From Cycloclasticus sp. (lineage in GTDB: Bacteria; Pseudomonadota; Gammaproteobacteria; Methylococcales; Cycloclasticaceae): a DNA stretch of 64,000 nucleotides. Below the pieces are notes generated by a model, which was not told where the DNA came from, searched no databases, and saw only the letters and a list, made by a program, of their open reading frames with translations. The stretch is taken from contig JBFLJU010000001.1 in assembly GCA_040743155.1 (NCBI GenBank), forward strand, positions 1,302,001-1,366,000. Reading direction: 5' to 3'. The number at the start of each line of letters is the position of its first letter. Positions within the stretch are counted from its first letter, which is position 1. This document shows positions 1 through 8,904 of this stretch, in pieces. A program made the translations under genes and the position numbers.

Positions 1-1605
1 CGCGCCCAATGAAATGGTGTCCGGCACTAAGTCCTCAACCAATTTTGGTGCTGATTTTTTCAATGTATCCAACATTTGTTGCACTTCTTCATGGCCTAAT
101 AACTCATGTGCATGTGTCTGGATAATTTGACTCAAATGGGTCGCAACCACGGTGCCTGGATCGACCACGGTATAGCCCATTGTTTGGGCTTGGTCTTTCT
201 GCGCAGCATCAATCCAAATTGCGTCCAAACCAAACGCCGGGTCTTTCGTCGCAATCCCCTGAATATCACCAAATACTTGACCGGGATTAATCGCTAACTC
301 TCTATCTGGGTGAATTTCTACTTCACCAATGCTGACACCCATTAACGTTAAACGGTATACATTTGGTGCCAAGTCCAAATTGTCGCGAATATGTACCGCA
401 GGAATTAAGAAACCAAGTTCCTGCGATAACTTCTTACGCACCCCTTTAATGCGCGACATCAATTCGCCACCTTGGGTTTTATCAACCAATGGAATCAAAC
501 GGTAGCCAACCTCCAAGCCAATCATATCCACCGGTGCCACATCATCCCAAGACAATTCTTTAGGCTCATCAGGCAGCGCTTGAACGATTGCCTCTTGCTC
601 GACTGGGGCCAATTCAGCCAGCCGTTGTTTATTGTATATTCTATAAGCGGCGTAGCCCAAACCTGAAGACAGCGAAATAAACACAAAATTTGGCATCCCT
701 GGGATCACCCCTAATAGCCCAATAATGCCTGCGGAAATCGCCAATGCTTTTGGATTATTTAGCACTTGCAATGACACTTGCTCGCCCATATCTTGATTAC
801 TATTGACACGTGTAACAATAATCGCTGTAGCGGTTGATAGCAGTAAGCCGGGTATTTGCGCCACTAGGCCGTCACCAATGGTTAGCAATGTGTAATATTC
901 CATCGCTTGAGAAAATGCCAAATCATGCTGCAGGATGCCAACACCCAAGCCACCCACAATATTAATCAATAGAATTAAAATACCCGCTATAGCATCGCCT
1001 CGAACAAACTTACTTGCGCCGTCCATTGAGCCGTAAAAATCCGCCTCTTGGCTGATTTCTTTACGACGATCACGCGCTTCATCTTGCGTCAATAAACCTG
1101 CATTTAAGTCGGCATCAATCGCCATTTGTTTACCTGGCATTGCGTCCAAGGTAAAACGTGCACTTACTTCAGATACGCGTCCAGCACCTTTTGTCACAAC
1201 CACAAAGTTAATGATGATTAAAATGCTAAACACCACTAAGCCAACGGCATAGTTACCACCAATAACAAAGGCACCAAACGCCTCAATCACCTTACCTGCT
1301 GCGTCACCCCCGTTATGCCCTTCTAGCAACACAATACGTGTTGAAGCAACATTCAAACTCAGTCGTAATAAGGTAGCGACCAACAAGAAACTTGGGAAAA
1401 CAGCAAAGTCTAATGGGCGCAACGCATAAACCACCACTAACAAAACAATCAATGACAAGGCAATGTTGAAGGTAAAAAACAAGTCCAGTAAGAAGGGCGG
1501 CAACGGCAACACCAACATAGCCAGTATCACCATAATGAGAATAGGCGCGCCTAAGCCATTTTTAGCAAAGTCTAATAAGAGTTTTGAAATTTCGTTAAAA
1601 TTCAT
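1..1605 (-). CDS. flhA: Flagellar type III export gate protein FlhA (C-terminus beyond the window edge)
   Basis: FlhA forms the nonameric ring of the flagellar export gate in the inner membrane; its cytoplasmic part docks chaperone-substrate complexes. Reading back from the ATG at 1605, an uninterrupted frame runs to base 1 (535 codons of a family usually near 690-700). It shows about eight hydrophobic segments in residues 1-330, then the start of the soluble domain. The conserved FHIPEP-family cytoplasmic loop (DAMPGKQMAIDADL followed by a RR-rich stretch) is clear at about residues 150-180. It follows flhB by 26 bases in the same operon. The C-terminal export domain is cut by the window edge. 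Confidence 0.97.
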   Translation of the reverse strand, partial: MNFNEISKLLLDFAKNGLGAPILIMVILAMLVLPLPPFLLDLFFTFNIALSLIVLLVVVYALRPLDFAVFPSFLLVATLLRLSLNVASTRIVLLEGHNGGDAAGKVIEAFGAFVIGGNYAVGLVVFSILIIINFVVVTKGAGRVSEVSARFTLDAMPGKQMAIDADLNAGLLTQDEARDRRKEISQEADFYGSMDGASKFVRGDAIAGILILLINIVGGLGVGILQHDLAFSQAMEYYTLLTIGDGLVAQIPGLLLSTATAIIVTRVNSNQDMGEQVSLQVLNNPKALAISAGIIGLLGVIPGMPNFVFISLSSGLGYAAYRIYNKQRLAELAPVEQEAIVQALPDEPKELSWDDVAPVDMIGLEVGYRLIPLVDKTQGGELMSRIKGVRKKLSQELGFLIPAVHIRDNLDLAPNVYRLTLMGVSIGEVEIHPDRELAINPGQVFGDIQGIATKDPAFGLDAIWIDAAQKDQAQTMGYTVVDPGTVVATHLSQIIQTHAHELLGHEEVQQMLDTLKKSAPKLVEDLVPDTISLGA

Positions 1606-1631
1606 TTTGTAACATCTTTATCATTGATCGG

Positions 1632-2777
1632 TTAATGTGTTCTATCAGCATATTTTTTATACTCATCTGGAATAGAAATATCTTTTGGTGCTGCAGGTTT
1701 TTTCCAGCGTTTTTCTGTCGCAATGCGTAGCTGATAAACGTATGCCAATACTTGAGCAACTGCCAAATACAAGCCTTTTGGTACTTCTTGATCTATCTCT
1801 GTTGAGAAGAACAAAGCACGAGCAAGCGGCGGCGCGGAAACTAAAGTAATACCATTTCCAACGGCAATATTTCTAATTTGTGCGGCCATTAAATCTGCTC
1901 CTTTAGCGACAACAGTCGGCGCACCGTTACCACCATCTTCATATTTAAGCGCTACCGCGAAGTGTGTTGGGTTAGTCACAATGACATCGGCCTTAGGCAC
2001 CGCTTCCATCATTCTTCCCTGAGACATTTCCTGTTGTAATTGACGTATTTTGCCTTTTACTTCAGGCCTGCCTTCGGTTTGCTTCATTTCATCTTTTACT
2101 TCTTGAAGCGTCATCTTCAATTTCTTCTTATATTCCCACAAACTAAACGGCACATCGATCGCCGCAACCAGCAATAAAGACGAGCATAAAATAACGAATG
2201 ACATGGTCATAACATCACTCGCTCGAAGTAGCGCATCTTCTATTGGCAATTTACTGAGGGATATAAATTCAGGCAAATATATGTCCGCTAATAGCGCCAT
2301 AATGCCCATCACTAAACCAAATTTAAGCAATGACTTAACCAGCTCAATCAAGCTTCGTACCGCAAACATTCGCTTCATGCCTTCAATCGGGTTCATTTTG
2401 CTAGCTTTGGGCGCGAATGCTTGGGCGCTAAAAGACCAACCACCCATCGCAATGGGCCCGACTAAGGCGGCAACAACCATAGCCGCCAAAAAAGGCGCAA
2501 CAAACATCAGCGCTTCTTGCATGGCAAATTGCAAGCTTGCCACCGTTTCCAATGGGTCAAACATGCTGCTTCTATCTATTTTGAACGCACCTTCCATCAC
2601 ACGCCACATACCCTTTAGAATACGATCACCCGTCATCCAAATCATCATTGAACCCATCATCAAAACGACGACCGTATTGAGTTCCCTAGAGCGTGCGATA
2701 TCCCCCTTTTTTCGGGCATCCTCCTCCCGCTTGGCGGTGGGTTCCTCGGTTTTTTCTTGATCGCTATCGTCTGCCAC
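1632..2777 (-). CDS. flhB: Flagellar export switch protein FlhB
   Basis: FlhB is the autocleaving substrate-specificity switch of the flagellar export apparatus. The 381-residue length is normal. Four membrane segments lie at about 33-50, 88-112, 150-168 and 190-212, followed by the cytoplasmic domain with the cleavage motif NPTH at residues 269-272. The lysine/glutamate-rich N-terminus is typical. The start is GTG at 2777, immediately after the fliR stop, and no better ATG is in frame. With fliK upstream in the cluster it sets the rod/hook-to-filament switch. Confidence 0.97.
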   Translation of the reverse strand: MADDSDQEKTEEPTAKREEDARKKGDIARSRELNTVVVLMMGSMMIWMTGDRILKGMWRVMEGAFKIDRSSMFDPLETVASLQFAMQEALMFVAPFLAAMVVAALVGPIAMGGWSFSAQAFAPKASKMNPIEGMKRMFAVRSLIELVKSLLKFGLVMGIMALLADIYLPEFISLSKLPIEDALLRASDVMTMSFVILCSSLLLVAAIDVPFSLWEYKKKLKMTLQEVKDEMKQTEGRPEVKGKIRQLQQEMSQGRMMEAVPKADVIVTNPTHFAVALKYEDGGNGAPTVVAKGADLMAAQIRNIAVGNGITLVSAPPLARALFFSTEIDQEVPKGLYLAVAQVLAYVYQLRIATEKRWKKPAAPKDISIPDEYKKYADRTH

Positions 2778-2778
2778 A

Positions 2779-3558
2779 TCAGTGCCTTATACGCAGAAAA
2801 TCGCCAATAACGCCGTAGCTTTCGGCAAGCAAATTTGTAAAATTACCTAACACCGATGGAATCGTCACCCACATTAAAAGCAAACCCAAGGTCAAGGTAA
2901 TAGGAAAACCAACCGCAAAAATATTTAGCTGTGGCGCCGCTCTTGTCACCACACCAAATGCAATATTAATCATGAGTAATGACGCAATAGCAGGCATCGC
3001 CATTAAAAGGCCAGCAGAAAAAATCCTGCTCGACCACGCGATAATTGACCAAACATCTGAACGTTCCATGCCCATCGCGCCTATTGGAAGCGTATTAAAA
3101 CTATCAATTAACATCTCTATTAAAACAAGGTGCCCACCCAAGGTTAGAAATAATAACGTGGACAATACCAAATAAAATTGACTAACAACTGGCACGCTCA
3201 CACCCGTTGTAGGGTCAACCATAGAAGCAAAACCGAGACCCATGCTGTAAGCGATACCCTGCCCAGCGAATATAATCGCACTAAACACCAGCTGCAAAAC
3301 AAAACCCATTGAGATACCGATTAAGGTTTGCTGTAAAGCAGTGATAATACCTTCGTGACTTAACACTTCAATGGCCCGGTGCTCGGGTAACAATGGAAGA
3401 GTAAAAAACGTAATAATCAAGGTCGCGCCGACAAGAAGTTTACTATCGACAAAGCGGCCGCTAAACACAGGGATCGCAATAAACATAGCGCTAATGCGCA
3501 GCAGCGGCCAGAAAAAGGTTGATGCCCACATCATGATTTGTTGTTCGCTGTAAACCAT
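2779..3558 (-). CDS. fliR: Flagellar export protein FliR
   Basis: This is an integral membrane component of the flagellar export gate that assembles with FliP and FliQ at the core of the basal body. The 259-residue protein is almost wholly hydrophobic, with about six membrane segments. It has the family feature of a glycine-rich segment around residues 100-125 (GQGIAYSMGLGFASMVDP), which marks it as FliR rather than SpaR/YscT of an injectisome. It starts at ATG 3558, 14 bases after the fliQ stop, and its stop abuts the flhB start. Confidence 0.96.
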   Translation of the reverse strand: MVYSEQQIMMWASTFFWPLLRISAMFIAIPVFSGRFVDSKLLVGATLIITFFTLPLLPEHRAIEVLSHEGIITALQQTLIGISMGFVLQLVFSAIIFAGQGIAYSMGLGFASMVDPTTGVSVPVVSQFYLVLSTLLFLTLGGHLVLIEMLIDSFNTLPIGAMGMERSDVWSIIAWSSRIFSAGLLMAMPAIASLLMINIAFGVVTRAAPQLNIFAVGFPITLTLGLLLMWVTIPSVLGNFTNLLAESYGVIGDFLRIRH

Positions 3559-3572
3559 GCTAAATACGTGTT

Positions 3573-3842
3573 TTAACCAATCATGTCTGGAATACTAAGG
3601 TACGTTTGCCGCGTAAAACTAATAATTAAACGCAGCATCCAAGGACCAGCAATAGATAAAACAACCACTGTTATCAATAATTTAGGAACAAAACTTAGAG
3701 TTTGTTCATTAATTTGCGTCGCCGCTTGAAACATGGCGACCAGAAGGCCTATTGCTAACGCCGATAATAAAATCGGTGCCGATAGCATCACTGTTACTTG
3801 TAACGCATGCTCGCCTAAACTCATTACGCTGTCAGGTGTCAT
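3573..3842 (-). CDS. fliQ: Flagellar export protein FliQ
   Basis: FliQ is the small two-helix membrane subunit (89 residues, family-typical) of the FliPQR export core. Both transmembrane hairpins are visible (about 17-37 and 53-74), and the motif QAATQINEQTLSFVPK lies between them. A strong ribosome binding site, GGGAGG, sits 8 bases before the ATG at 3842, inside the short gap after fliP. Confidence 0.96.
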   Translation of the reverse strand: MTPDSVMSLGEHALQVTVMLSAPILLSALAIGLLVAMFQAATQINEQTLSFVPKLLITVVVLSIAGPWMLRLIISFTRQTYLSIPDMIG

Positions 3843-3855
3843 CTCTTCAACCTCC

Positions 3856-4587
3856 CTATGTAAAAAAGCTCGCCGCTAATGTTTCCATGATCAGCGCCCA
3901 ACCATCGACTAAAACGAACAACATCAGCTTAAAGGGTAGTGAAATAATCAACGGCGATAGCATCATCATGCCCATCGACATTAAGACACTGGCCACCACC
4001 ATATCGATAATCAGAAACGGTATAAAAATCATAAAGCCAATTTGAAAAGCCGTTTTCAACTCACTGGTCACAAACGCAGGCAATAACAATGACAACGGGA
4101 TATCGGAAGCATCTTCTATCGGTTCGGCTCCAGAAATTCTAGCAAACATTTCCAAGTCATCATTTCTAGTTTGGCGCAACATAAAATCTCTGAATGGCTC
4201 CATGGCGTTGGTTATCGCAATATCCGCCGCAATTTCATCATTCAAATAAGGTTGCAAAGCATCCTCATTCGCTTTTTCTAATACCGGTGACATGATAAAA
4301 AACGTAAGGAATAGCGCGAGGCCCAATAAAATCTGGTTACTCGGTGTTTGCGGTGTACCCATAGCTTGTCGGAGAATTGAAAAAACGATAATTATTCGTG
4401 TGAACGATGTCATCATCACCAGTAAACTGGGTAGCACTGTCAGCAGCGTCATCACTGCTAAAATTTGCAAGGTCACCGAATAACTTTTACCGTCACCAGC
4501 GATAGTGATGGCTTCAATTCCATTAGCGGCAAAACCACTCATTGGCGTTAACGCCAGAAAAATGGCGCACAACTTTAATACCTTCAT
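3856..4587 (-). CDS. fliP: Flagellar export protein FliP
   Basis: FliP forms the pentameric core of the flagellar export channel. The 243-residue protein has a cleavable-looking N-terminal signal (residues 1-20, ending GFA-A), then membrane segments and the family signature around residues 60-90 ([20 protein letters not shown]). A second signature region rich in isoleucine/leucine/phenylalanine follows at about 185-215. Its ATG overlaps the fliO stop by four bases (ATGA), so translation is probably coupled. Confidence 0.97.
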   Translation of the reverse strand: MKVLKLCAIFLALTPMSGFAANGIEAITIAGDGKSYSVTLQILAVMTLLTVLPSLLVMMTSFTRIIIVFSILRQAMGTPQTPSNQILLGLALFLTFFIMSPVLEKANEDALQPYLNDEIAADIAITNAMEPFRDFMLRQTRNDDLEMFARISGAEPIEDASDIPLSLLLPAFVTSELKTAFQIGFMIFIPFLIIDMVVASVLMSMGMMMLSPLIISLPFKLMLFVLVDGWALIMETLAASFFT

Positions 4588-5018
4588 TTGACCACTCTGT
4601 TCTTCATTAAACCTTGCAAACTGTCTTGAAAAGAAGCTGAGGATGATTCTGTTTGCCCCACTTCGTCTTGAATCTCACCCGCTTCGAAGGTGTGCAAGTT
4701 CACCACTCGTCCCGGTGAAACGCCTAATAAAAGATGATGATTACCCGCTTTTATCAATACTGCTTTTTCACGATTGCCTAAAGAGATACCGGACAAGACT
4801 CTTAAATTTCCTTTAGGGCTTGTACCCAAGCTTGTAAATCGCTTTACCGACCATGCCACCAGCAAAATCATCAGTAGAACAAATATTAAACCGACGGTCC
4901 ATTGCGTCAAATTAGCCATTGAAACGGGTTCGACACTCTTCGAGCCAACAATAGATGGCTCAGCCGACAGCGCAAGCTCTGACAAAACGATAAGTGCTGA
5001 GCAAAACATGTATCGCAT
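4584..5018 (-). CDS. fliO: Flagellar protein FliO
   Basis: FliO is a bitopic membrane protein that assists FliP complex assembly. The 144-residue product has an N-terminal hydrophobic signal (1-18), one membrane segment at about 38-60 ([13 protein letters not shown]) and a basic cytoplasmic FliO/YscJ-like domain (about 62-115). The family is poorly conserved, so the call rests largely on size, topology and position between fliN and fliP. The ATG overlaps the fliN stop by one base (TAATG). Confidence 0.9.
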   Translation of the reverse strand: MRYMFCSALIVLSELALSAEPSIVGSKSVEPVSMANLTQWTVGLIFVLLMILLVAWSVKRFTSLGTSPKGNLRVLSGISLGNREKAVLIKAGNHHLLLGVSPGRVVNLHTFEAGEIQDEVGQTESSSASFQDSLQGLMKNRVVK

Positions 5019-5449
5019 TATTTTAATTTCCTAACTCGCTCTGCAGGACTAATAATGTCTGTTAAACGTAAGCCAAATTTATCATTCACAACAACCACCT
5101 CACCGCGAGCAATCAGCGTTTTATTGACTAAAACATCCATTGGCTCACCCGCTAATCGGTCTAATTCAATAACAGACCCTTGATTCAACTGTAGCAAGTT
5201 GCGAATACTGATTTTAGTACTACCCACCTCCATAGACACCGTTACTGGCACGTCTAAAATGACATCCAAATTTATTTCACTGTCTAAGCCCAGCTGCCCG
5301 CCCGTGTCTGAGATAGGATCAAAAGCAGCCGCTTCTGCATTAGCCTGTTCACTTAACGCATCACCCCAGCCATCCGCCGCTTCACCCGACGCTTGCTCCT
5401 CTAGCGCATCACCCCAATCAGCACCGTCGCTATTGTTTTCTTCACTCAT
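5018..5449 (-). CDS. fliN: Flagellar motor switch protein FliN
   Basis: FliN builds the lower C-ring of the flagellar switch complex and helps bind CheY-P and export components. The C-terminal SpoA domain (about residues 62-140) contains the typical DVPVTVSMEVG and the NQGSVIELDRLAGEPMDVLVN segment. The N-terminal 45 residues are acidic and alanine-rich and hold two imperfect copies of a WGDALxEQA motif (about 12-20 and 28-36), suggesting a short internal duplication of the linker. It ends one base into fliO and starts two bases after the fliM stop. Confidence 0.96.
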   Translation of the reverse strand: MSEENNSDGADWGDALEEQASGEAADGWGDALSEQANAEAAAFDPISDTGGQLGLDSEINLDVILDVPVTVSMEVGSTKISIRNLLQLNQGSVIELDRLAGEPMDVLVNKTLIARGEVVVVNDKFGLRLTDIISPAERVRKLK

Positions 5450-5451
5450 CT

Positions 5452-6459
5452 TTATTCCTCTTCTTCAAACATATTTTGCACTTCTTCACGTTCCATTTTC
5501 TCTTGAAGCTTCACCGCAAAGCGATCATTACTCACCCCAAGTTTGCCTCTAAATAACGGCATTTCGCCCGACTCAATAATCACTTGTTCAGGCAGGTCAA
5601 TCGGTAAAATATCGCCCTCTTTAAAGCTCAACACATCTTTAAGGGACATTTCTTTTTTTAATAGCACACTATGCAAGTCCACGTCCGCCGTTTTAATGTC
5701 GTTACGTAAGCTAGATTTCCAACGTACGTCGGTATCACCACGGTCACTTTGAATACCCGCGTCTAGCAATTCACGAATAGGCTCTAACATGGTGTACGGC
5801 AAACTAAACTGAATGTCGCCACCACCGCCTTCTAGTTCAAGATGGATCGTTGAAACCACCATCACTTCAGTTGGACTAACGATATTGGCAAACTGTGGGT
5901 TTACTTCCGAATTTATATATTCATATTCAAGCTTTAAAACGGGCTCCCAAGCCTTCATCAAATCTTTAAAAACAATATCCAACACAATTCGAACAACCCG
6001 CATTTCTGTTGCAGTGAATTCACGGCCTTCAACTTTATTATGAAATTTGCCTGAACCACCGAAATACGTATCCACAATCGTGAAAACCAAACTGGGATCA
6101 AAAACAAATAATGCTGACCCACGGAGTGGCTTAATTTTTACGATGTTTAAATTCGTTGGAACAAATAGACTATGAACATATTCAGAAAACTTCAGCATCT
6201 GAATGCCTGAAATCGAAATTTCCGTTGAACGCCTTAAAAAATTGAATAAACTAATACGGAAGTAACGGGCAAAACGTTCATTAACCATTTCAAGCGTCGG
6301 CATCCTGCCACGAATAATTCTATCCTGACTTTGAAAGTCATAATTAGACGCTTCGCCATCCGGTGCATCAACACCTGCTTCCGTTTCTACATCACCATCA
6401 TCAACACCATGCAATAACGCATCAATCTCATCTTGCGATAGTAAATCCATATCAGACAT
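5452..6459 (-). CDS. fliM: Flagellar motor switch protein FliM
   Basis: FliM is the middle C-ring protein that binds phosphorylated CheY and reverses motor rotation. The first residues hold the CheY-binding EIDALLHG-type motif (LLSQDEIDALL, 5-15). The middle domain (about 45-230) carries the GGxG-type signature near residue 135, and a SpoA domain follows at about 250-320. The 335-residue length is normal. The ATG directly follows the fliL TAA. Confidence 0.97.
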   Translation of the reverse strand: MSDMDLLSQDEIDALLHGVDDGDVETEAGVDAPDGEASNYDFQSQDRIIRGRMPTLEMVNERFARYFRISLFNFLRRSTEISISGIQMLKFSEYVHSLFVPTNLNIVKIKPLRGSALFVFDPSLVFTIVDTYFGGSGKFHNKVEGREFTATEMRVVRIVLDIVFKDLMKAWEPVLKLEYEYINSEVNPQFANIVSPTEVMVVSTIHLELEGGGGDIQFSLPYTMLEPIRELLDAGIQSDRGDTDVRWKSSLRNDIKTADVDLHSVLLKKEMSLKDVLSFKEGDILPIDLPEQVIIESGEMPLFRGKLGVSNDRFAVKLQEKMEREEVQNMFEEEE

Positions 6460-7023
6460 TTATTGCATCACCAAGTCGGTAAAAAAAACTTCTAATACTT
6501 TCGACGAAACTTTTCTTTCTGCTAAAACCTTATTAATCTCAGCTTTGACGACAGCTTGTAACTGAGTCTTACCTTCTGCTGTTTTTAGCATTTCCGGATT
6601 TTGACTAGACAACAACATCAAAATATTATTTCGAATAACCGGATCATGCTTTTTAACGGCTGAAATCACTTTCTCATCTTTCACCATTAAACTCATTGCT
6701 ACTTTAATCACCTTGATATTACCATCGGGAAAATTCACCATAAACGGAGGTGTCAACGCTTGATACAGCGTTTCCGCAGCATCACCAGATTCTTCCGCTT
6801 CAGCACCCTCTTCTGCACTATCGCTTCCTTCGGGTAAGGTTCCTTCAGAACTAGAAGACTCGGCCGTCACCGGTGCCTTTTCTTCTTCGAAAAACCCGGT
6901 GAAGTACAAACCAGCACCGGCAAGAATGGCCAGTAGCACAACTCCACCAGCGACCATAATGATTAGTTTCTTTTTAGAACTGCCCGCTTCCTCAACAGAT
7001 TCTTCTTGTTCTTCTTCAGCCAT
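6460..7023 (-). CDS. fliL: Flagellar basal body-associated protein FliL
   Basis: FliL is a single-pass inner-membrane protein around the stators that affects motor torque. It has a short acidic cytoplasmic N-terminus, one membrane segment at about 19-44 (KLIIMVAGGVVLLAILAGAGLYFTG), a long Glu/Ser-rich acidic linker (about 47-85) and the conserved periplasmic domain (about 90-187). It is the first gene of the fliLMNOPQR-flhB-flhA unit. Its ATG lies 33 bases downstream of a sigma-54-type promoter. Confidence 0.95.
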   Translation of the reverse strand: MAEEEQEESVEEAGSSKKKLIIMVAGGVVLLAILAGAGLYFTGFFEEEKAPVTAESSSSEGTLPEGSDSAEEGAEAEESGDAAETLYQALTPPFMVNFPDGNIKVIKVAMSLMVKDEKVISAVKKHDPVIRNNILMLLSSQNPEMLKTAEGKTQLQAVVKAEINKVLAERKVSSKVLEVFFTDLVMQ

Positions 7024-7056
7024 AATATTCTCTATATGTGTATTAAGAATATTATT

Positions 7057-7072
7057 AGCAATTGCTATGCCA
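7057..7072 (-). promoter_or_regulatory. Sigma-54 (RpoN) promoter for the fliL operon
   Basis: The minus strand reads TGGCAT-AGCAA-TTGCT. It has the invariant GG and GC dinucleotides exactly ten bases apart and matches the TGGCAC-N5-TTGCT consensus at all but one position. Transcription would start about 12 bases past the GC, leaving a leader of about 22 bases before the fliL ATG at 7023. Class II flagellar operons in Pseudomonas and Vibrio are driven this way with a FleQ/FlrC-type activator; no activator gene is in the window. Confidence 0.85.
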
Positions 7073-7190
7073 TTAAATAACCCTATTTATTACAATAAGT
7101 TAAAAGATGAATTCAACACAATGTCAAATTCAAGTCATAAATATAGTGAGCCAACTCTAATATTCGTCAAAATTTAGTCATGCATTACAT

Positions 7191-7227
7191 GCAAAGAAGC
7201 CCGAAGTGCATTCAACGCACCTCGGGC
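7191..7227 (-). terminator. Rho-independent terminator after fliK
   Basis: The hairpin arms at 7199-7209 and 7217-7227 (GCCCGAAGTGC / GCACCTCGGGC) pair over ten of eleven positions around a seven-base loop. On the minus strand they are followed by a short T-rich tract (TTCTTTG, ending at 7191). It lies 32 bases after the fliK stop and before the fliL promoter, so fliK is probably transcribed apart from fliL. The weak T tract may allow some read-through. Confidence 0.75.
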
Positions 7228-7259
7228 CACTCAAATAAGTATTTCCGTGGGCTTAACTG

Positions 7260-8594
7260 TCAGGCAAAATCGCTAAATAACCCGTTATATTGCCTTTGTT
7301 GTGTATTTTCTTGCTGATCGAAAACCGACTCTTCCAATTCTCCATCTAGGTTAGATACATGACCCTTACCATCTTGACTATTGGACGCTTGTTGGTCACG
7401 TTGCTCAGCAAAAGAATGCTGGGAAACATCAATATCAACAACATTTACATTTTGCTCGCTTAGCATTTCACGCAAACGAGGTAAAGCAGCATCAATAGCT
7501 TCCCTTGTTGCACCATGTTGCGCTGTAAAAGAAACTACTGCTTGATCATTTTGCATTTGAATCCTAACTTCAACAGGCCCCATGTGCTGCGGGTTTAATC
7601 GAATCTGCGCCCCACTCATCGATTGATTAACAACCCACTGTACCCGTTGACTAAAGTTTTCACCCCAGCGAGAGCTATTCATAGGCGTATCCAATTGAAT
7701 GGTTGGTCTGTCGACGGCTGCCTGCTGCCTCGCTTCTATTGTCATTACTGCCGGATTAGCTTGTAAGCTTTCAGTAGTTATTTTTGTAACACCTATATCC
7801 TTCGCCAGACTGGATACCGAGTTGGCTTCTTGTAACGGCTTTTGAATACGATCAAGAAGCACGTCACGCACATCAGCATTATTAGACTCATCTGTTGGCA
7901 AAGCTACGCTTGATGAGTTAAAAAAATCGGCCGCGTTATTCTTCCCATTAAACTTAACTTTTTCATTCGGCAAGTGACCGACAGTAGATGCAGCCATTTG
8001 AGCCGATTTCTCATTTGCTTGACCAAGAGGATCAAATATTATCTTTTTATCTTGCACATCTAAATTAACAACGCTCCCATCAGTTAGCAATATTTCCGTC
8101 TCATCAGCGAGCAGCCGCTCTTCGTCACTTGCTGATAGAGCTCCAGCATTTATACCTGCCGCCTGTGGCAATTCATTGCCGCTTATGCTGTCATCGGCAA
8201 AACCGATACCAAGATGACGCTTCTCCGAAATAATACCAATAGCAGTCGATAGACCAGGTGCCTGTTCAAGAACAGAGCCTTCTTCAATCAATGCATCCAA
8301 ACCTTTAGGCATCCCAAACTGAGTTGCGATTGTTTCCTTTGGCACGTCATTTTCACCCCGTGATGTGTTGGTTTTTGATACCGCCTCATCTTCGGCTACA
8401 ACCCCTACCCTATTAAGCTTTGTAGGAGGTGCCGCATGCCTCTCCTTTTGTTCTCCTTTAATACGGTCTACATTTTCCCCAAGGTGTTCAGAAAAACCAC
8501 GACCTGCCAGTTCTTTGGAATCGCTTCCAACTAAATCAACACCGGAGCCACTGGCCTTACCTACAGGTAAATTAAACATGACTGGCACTTCCAT
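7260..8594 (-). CDS. fliK: Flagellar hook-length control protein FliK
   Basis: FliK is a secreted molecular ruler that measures the hook and triggers the FlhB specificity switch. The first 300 residues are low-conservation, polar and probably extended. The C-terminal Flg_hook domain (about 305-400) is recognisable by WGENFSQRVQWV, RLNPQHMGPVEVRI and the VSFTAQHGATREAIDAALPRLREML helix. The ATG at 8594 is preceded by GGGGAT at a good distance, favouring it over the internal Met6. The gene has its own sigma-54 promoter and terminator. Confidence 0.92.
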   Translation of the reverse strand: MEVPVMFNLPVGKASGSGVDLVGSDSKELAGRGFSEHLGENVDRIKGEQKERHAAPPTKLNRVGVVAEDEAVSKTNTSRGENDVPKETIATQFGMPKGLDALIEEGSVLEQAPGLSTAIGIISEKRHLGIGFADDSISGNELPQAAGINAGALSASDEERLLADETEILLTDGSVVNLDVQDKKIIFDPLGQANEKSAQMAASTVGHLPNEKVKFNGKNNAADFFNSSSVALPTDESNNADVRDVLLDRIQKPLQEANSVSSLAKDIGVTKITTESLQANPAVMTIEARQQAAVDRPTIQLDTPMNSSRWGENFSQRVQWVVNQSMSGAQIRLNPQHMGPVEVRIQMQNDQAVVSFTAQHGATREAIDAALPRLREMLSEQNVNVVDIDVSQHSFAEQRDQQASNSQDGKGHVSNLDGELEESVFDQQENTQQRQYNGLFSDFA

Positions 8595-8904
8595 AAGTTA
8601 TCCCCATCTTTCATAAAATATTTATAAAAAGATAAAGCAAATGATATGCCATATATAAAATATATAAACTCAATGTACAACTCAATAAAAACATCTCAAT
8701 TATTCAAAACAAAAACACAACAAATAAGAACATTGAAATCCTAAATTTAAACTTAAAATTCAATTAGTTAACGTTAGATATTATCTTCACAATTAAGCGT
8801 GTTGCTTTTTTGGTAATAATCCATTAAAGTCCTCCTACTAATAAGAAGATTAGTTGCTTTAAAGATATTAAGACTATCTAAAATAAAATAGGGGAAATTA
8901 ACCA
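8595..8904. other. Divergent intergenic region between fliK and the FadL-like gene
   Basis: This AT-rich stretch of about 310 bases has no convincing coding frame. The left part holds the sigma-54 promoter of fliK. The right end holds the ribosome binding site (AGGGGAAA) of the porin gene. I saw no clear sigma-70 promoter for the porin: a TTGCTT near 8802 and another near 8854 are only weak -35 candidates. Confidence 0.7.
8636..8651 (-). promoter_or_regulatory. Sigma-54 (RpoN) promoter for fliK
   Basis: The minus strand reads TGGCAT-ATCAT-TTGCT, with GG and GC spaced by ten bases, essentially the same element as the one before fliL. The predicted start point is near 8625, about 30 bases before the fliK ATG. 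The two near-identical elements before flagellar genes support each other. Confidence 0.85.
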
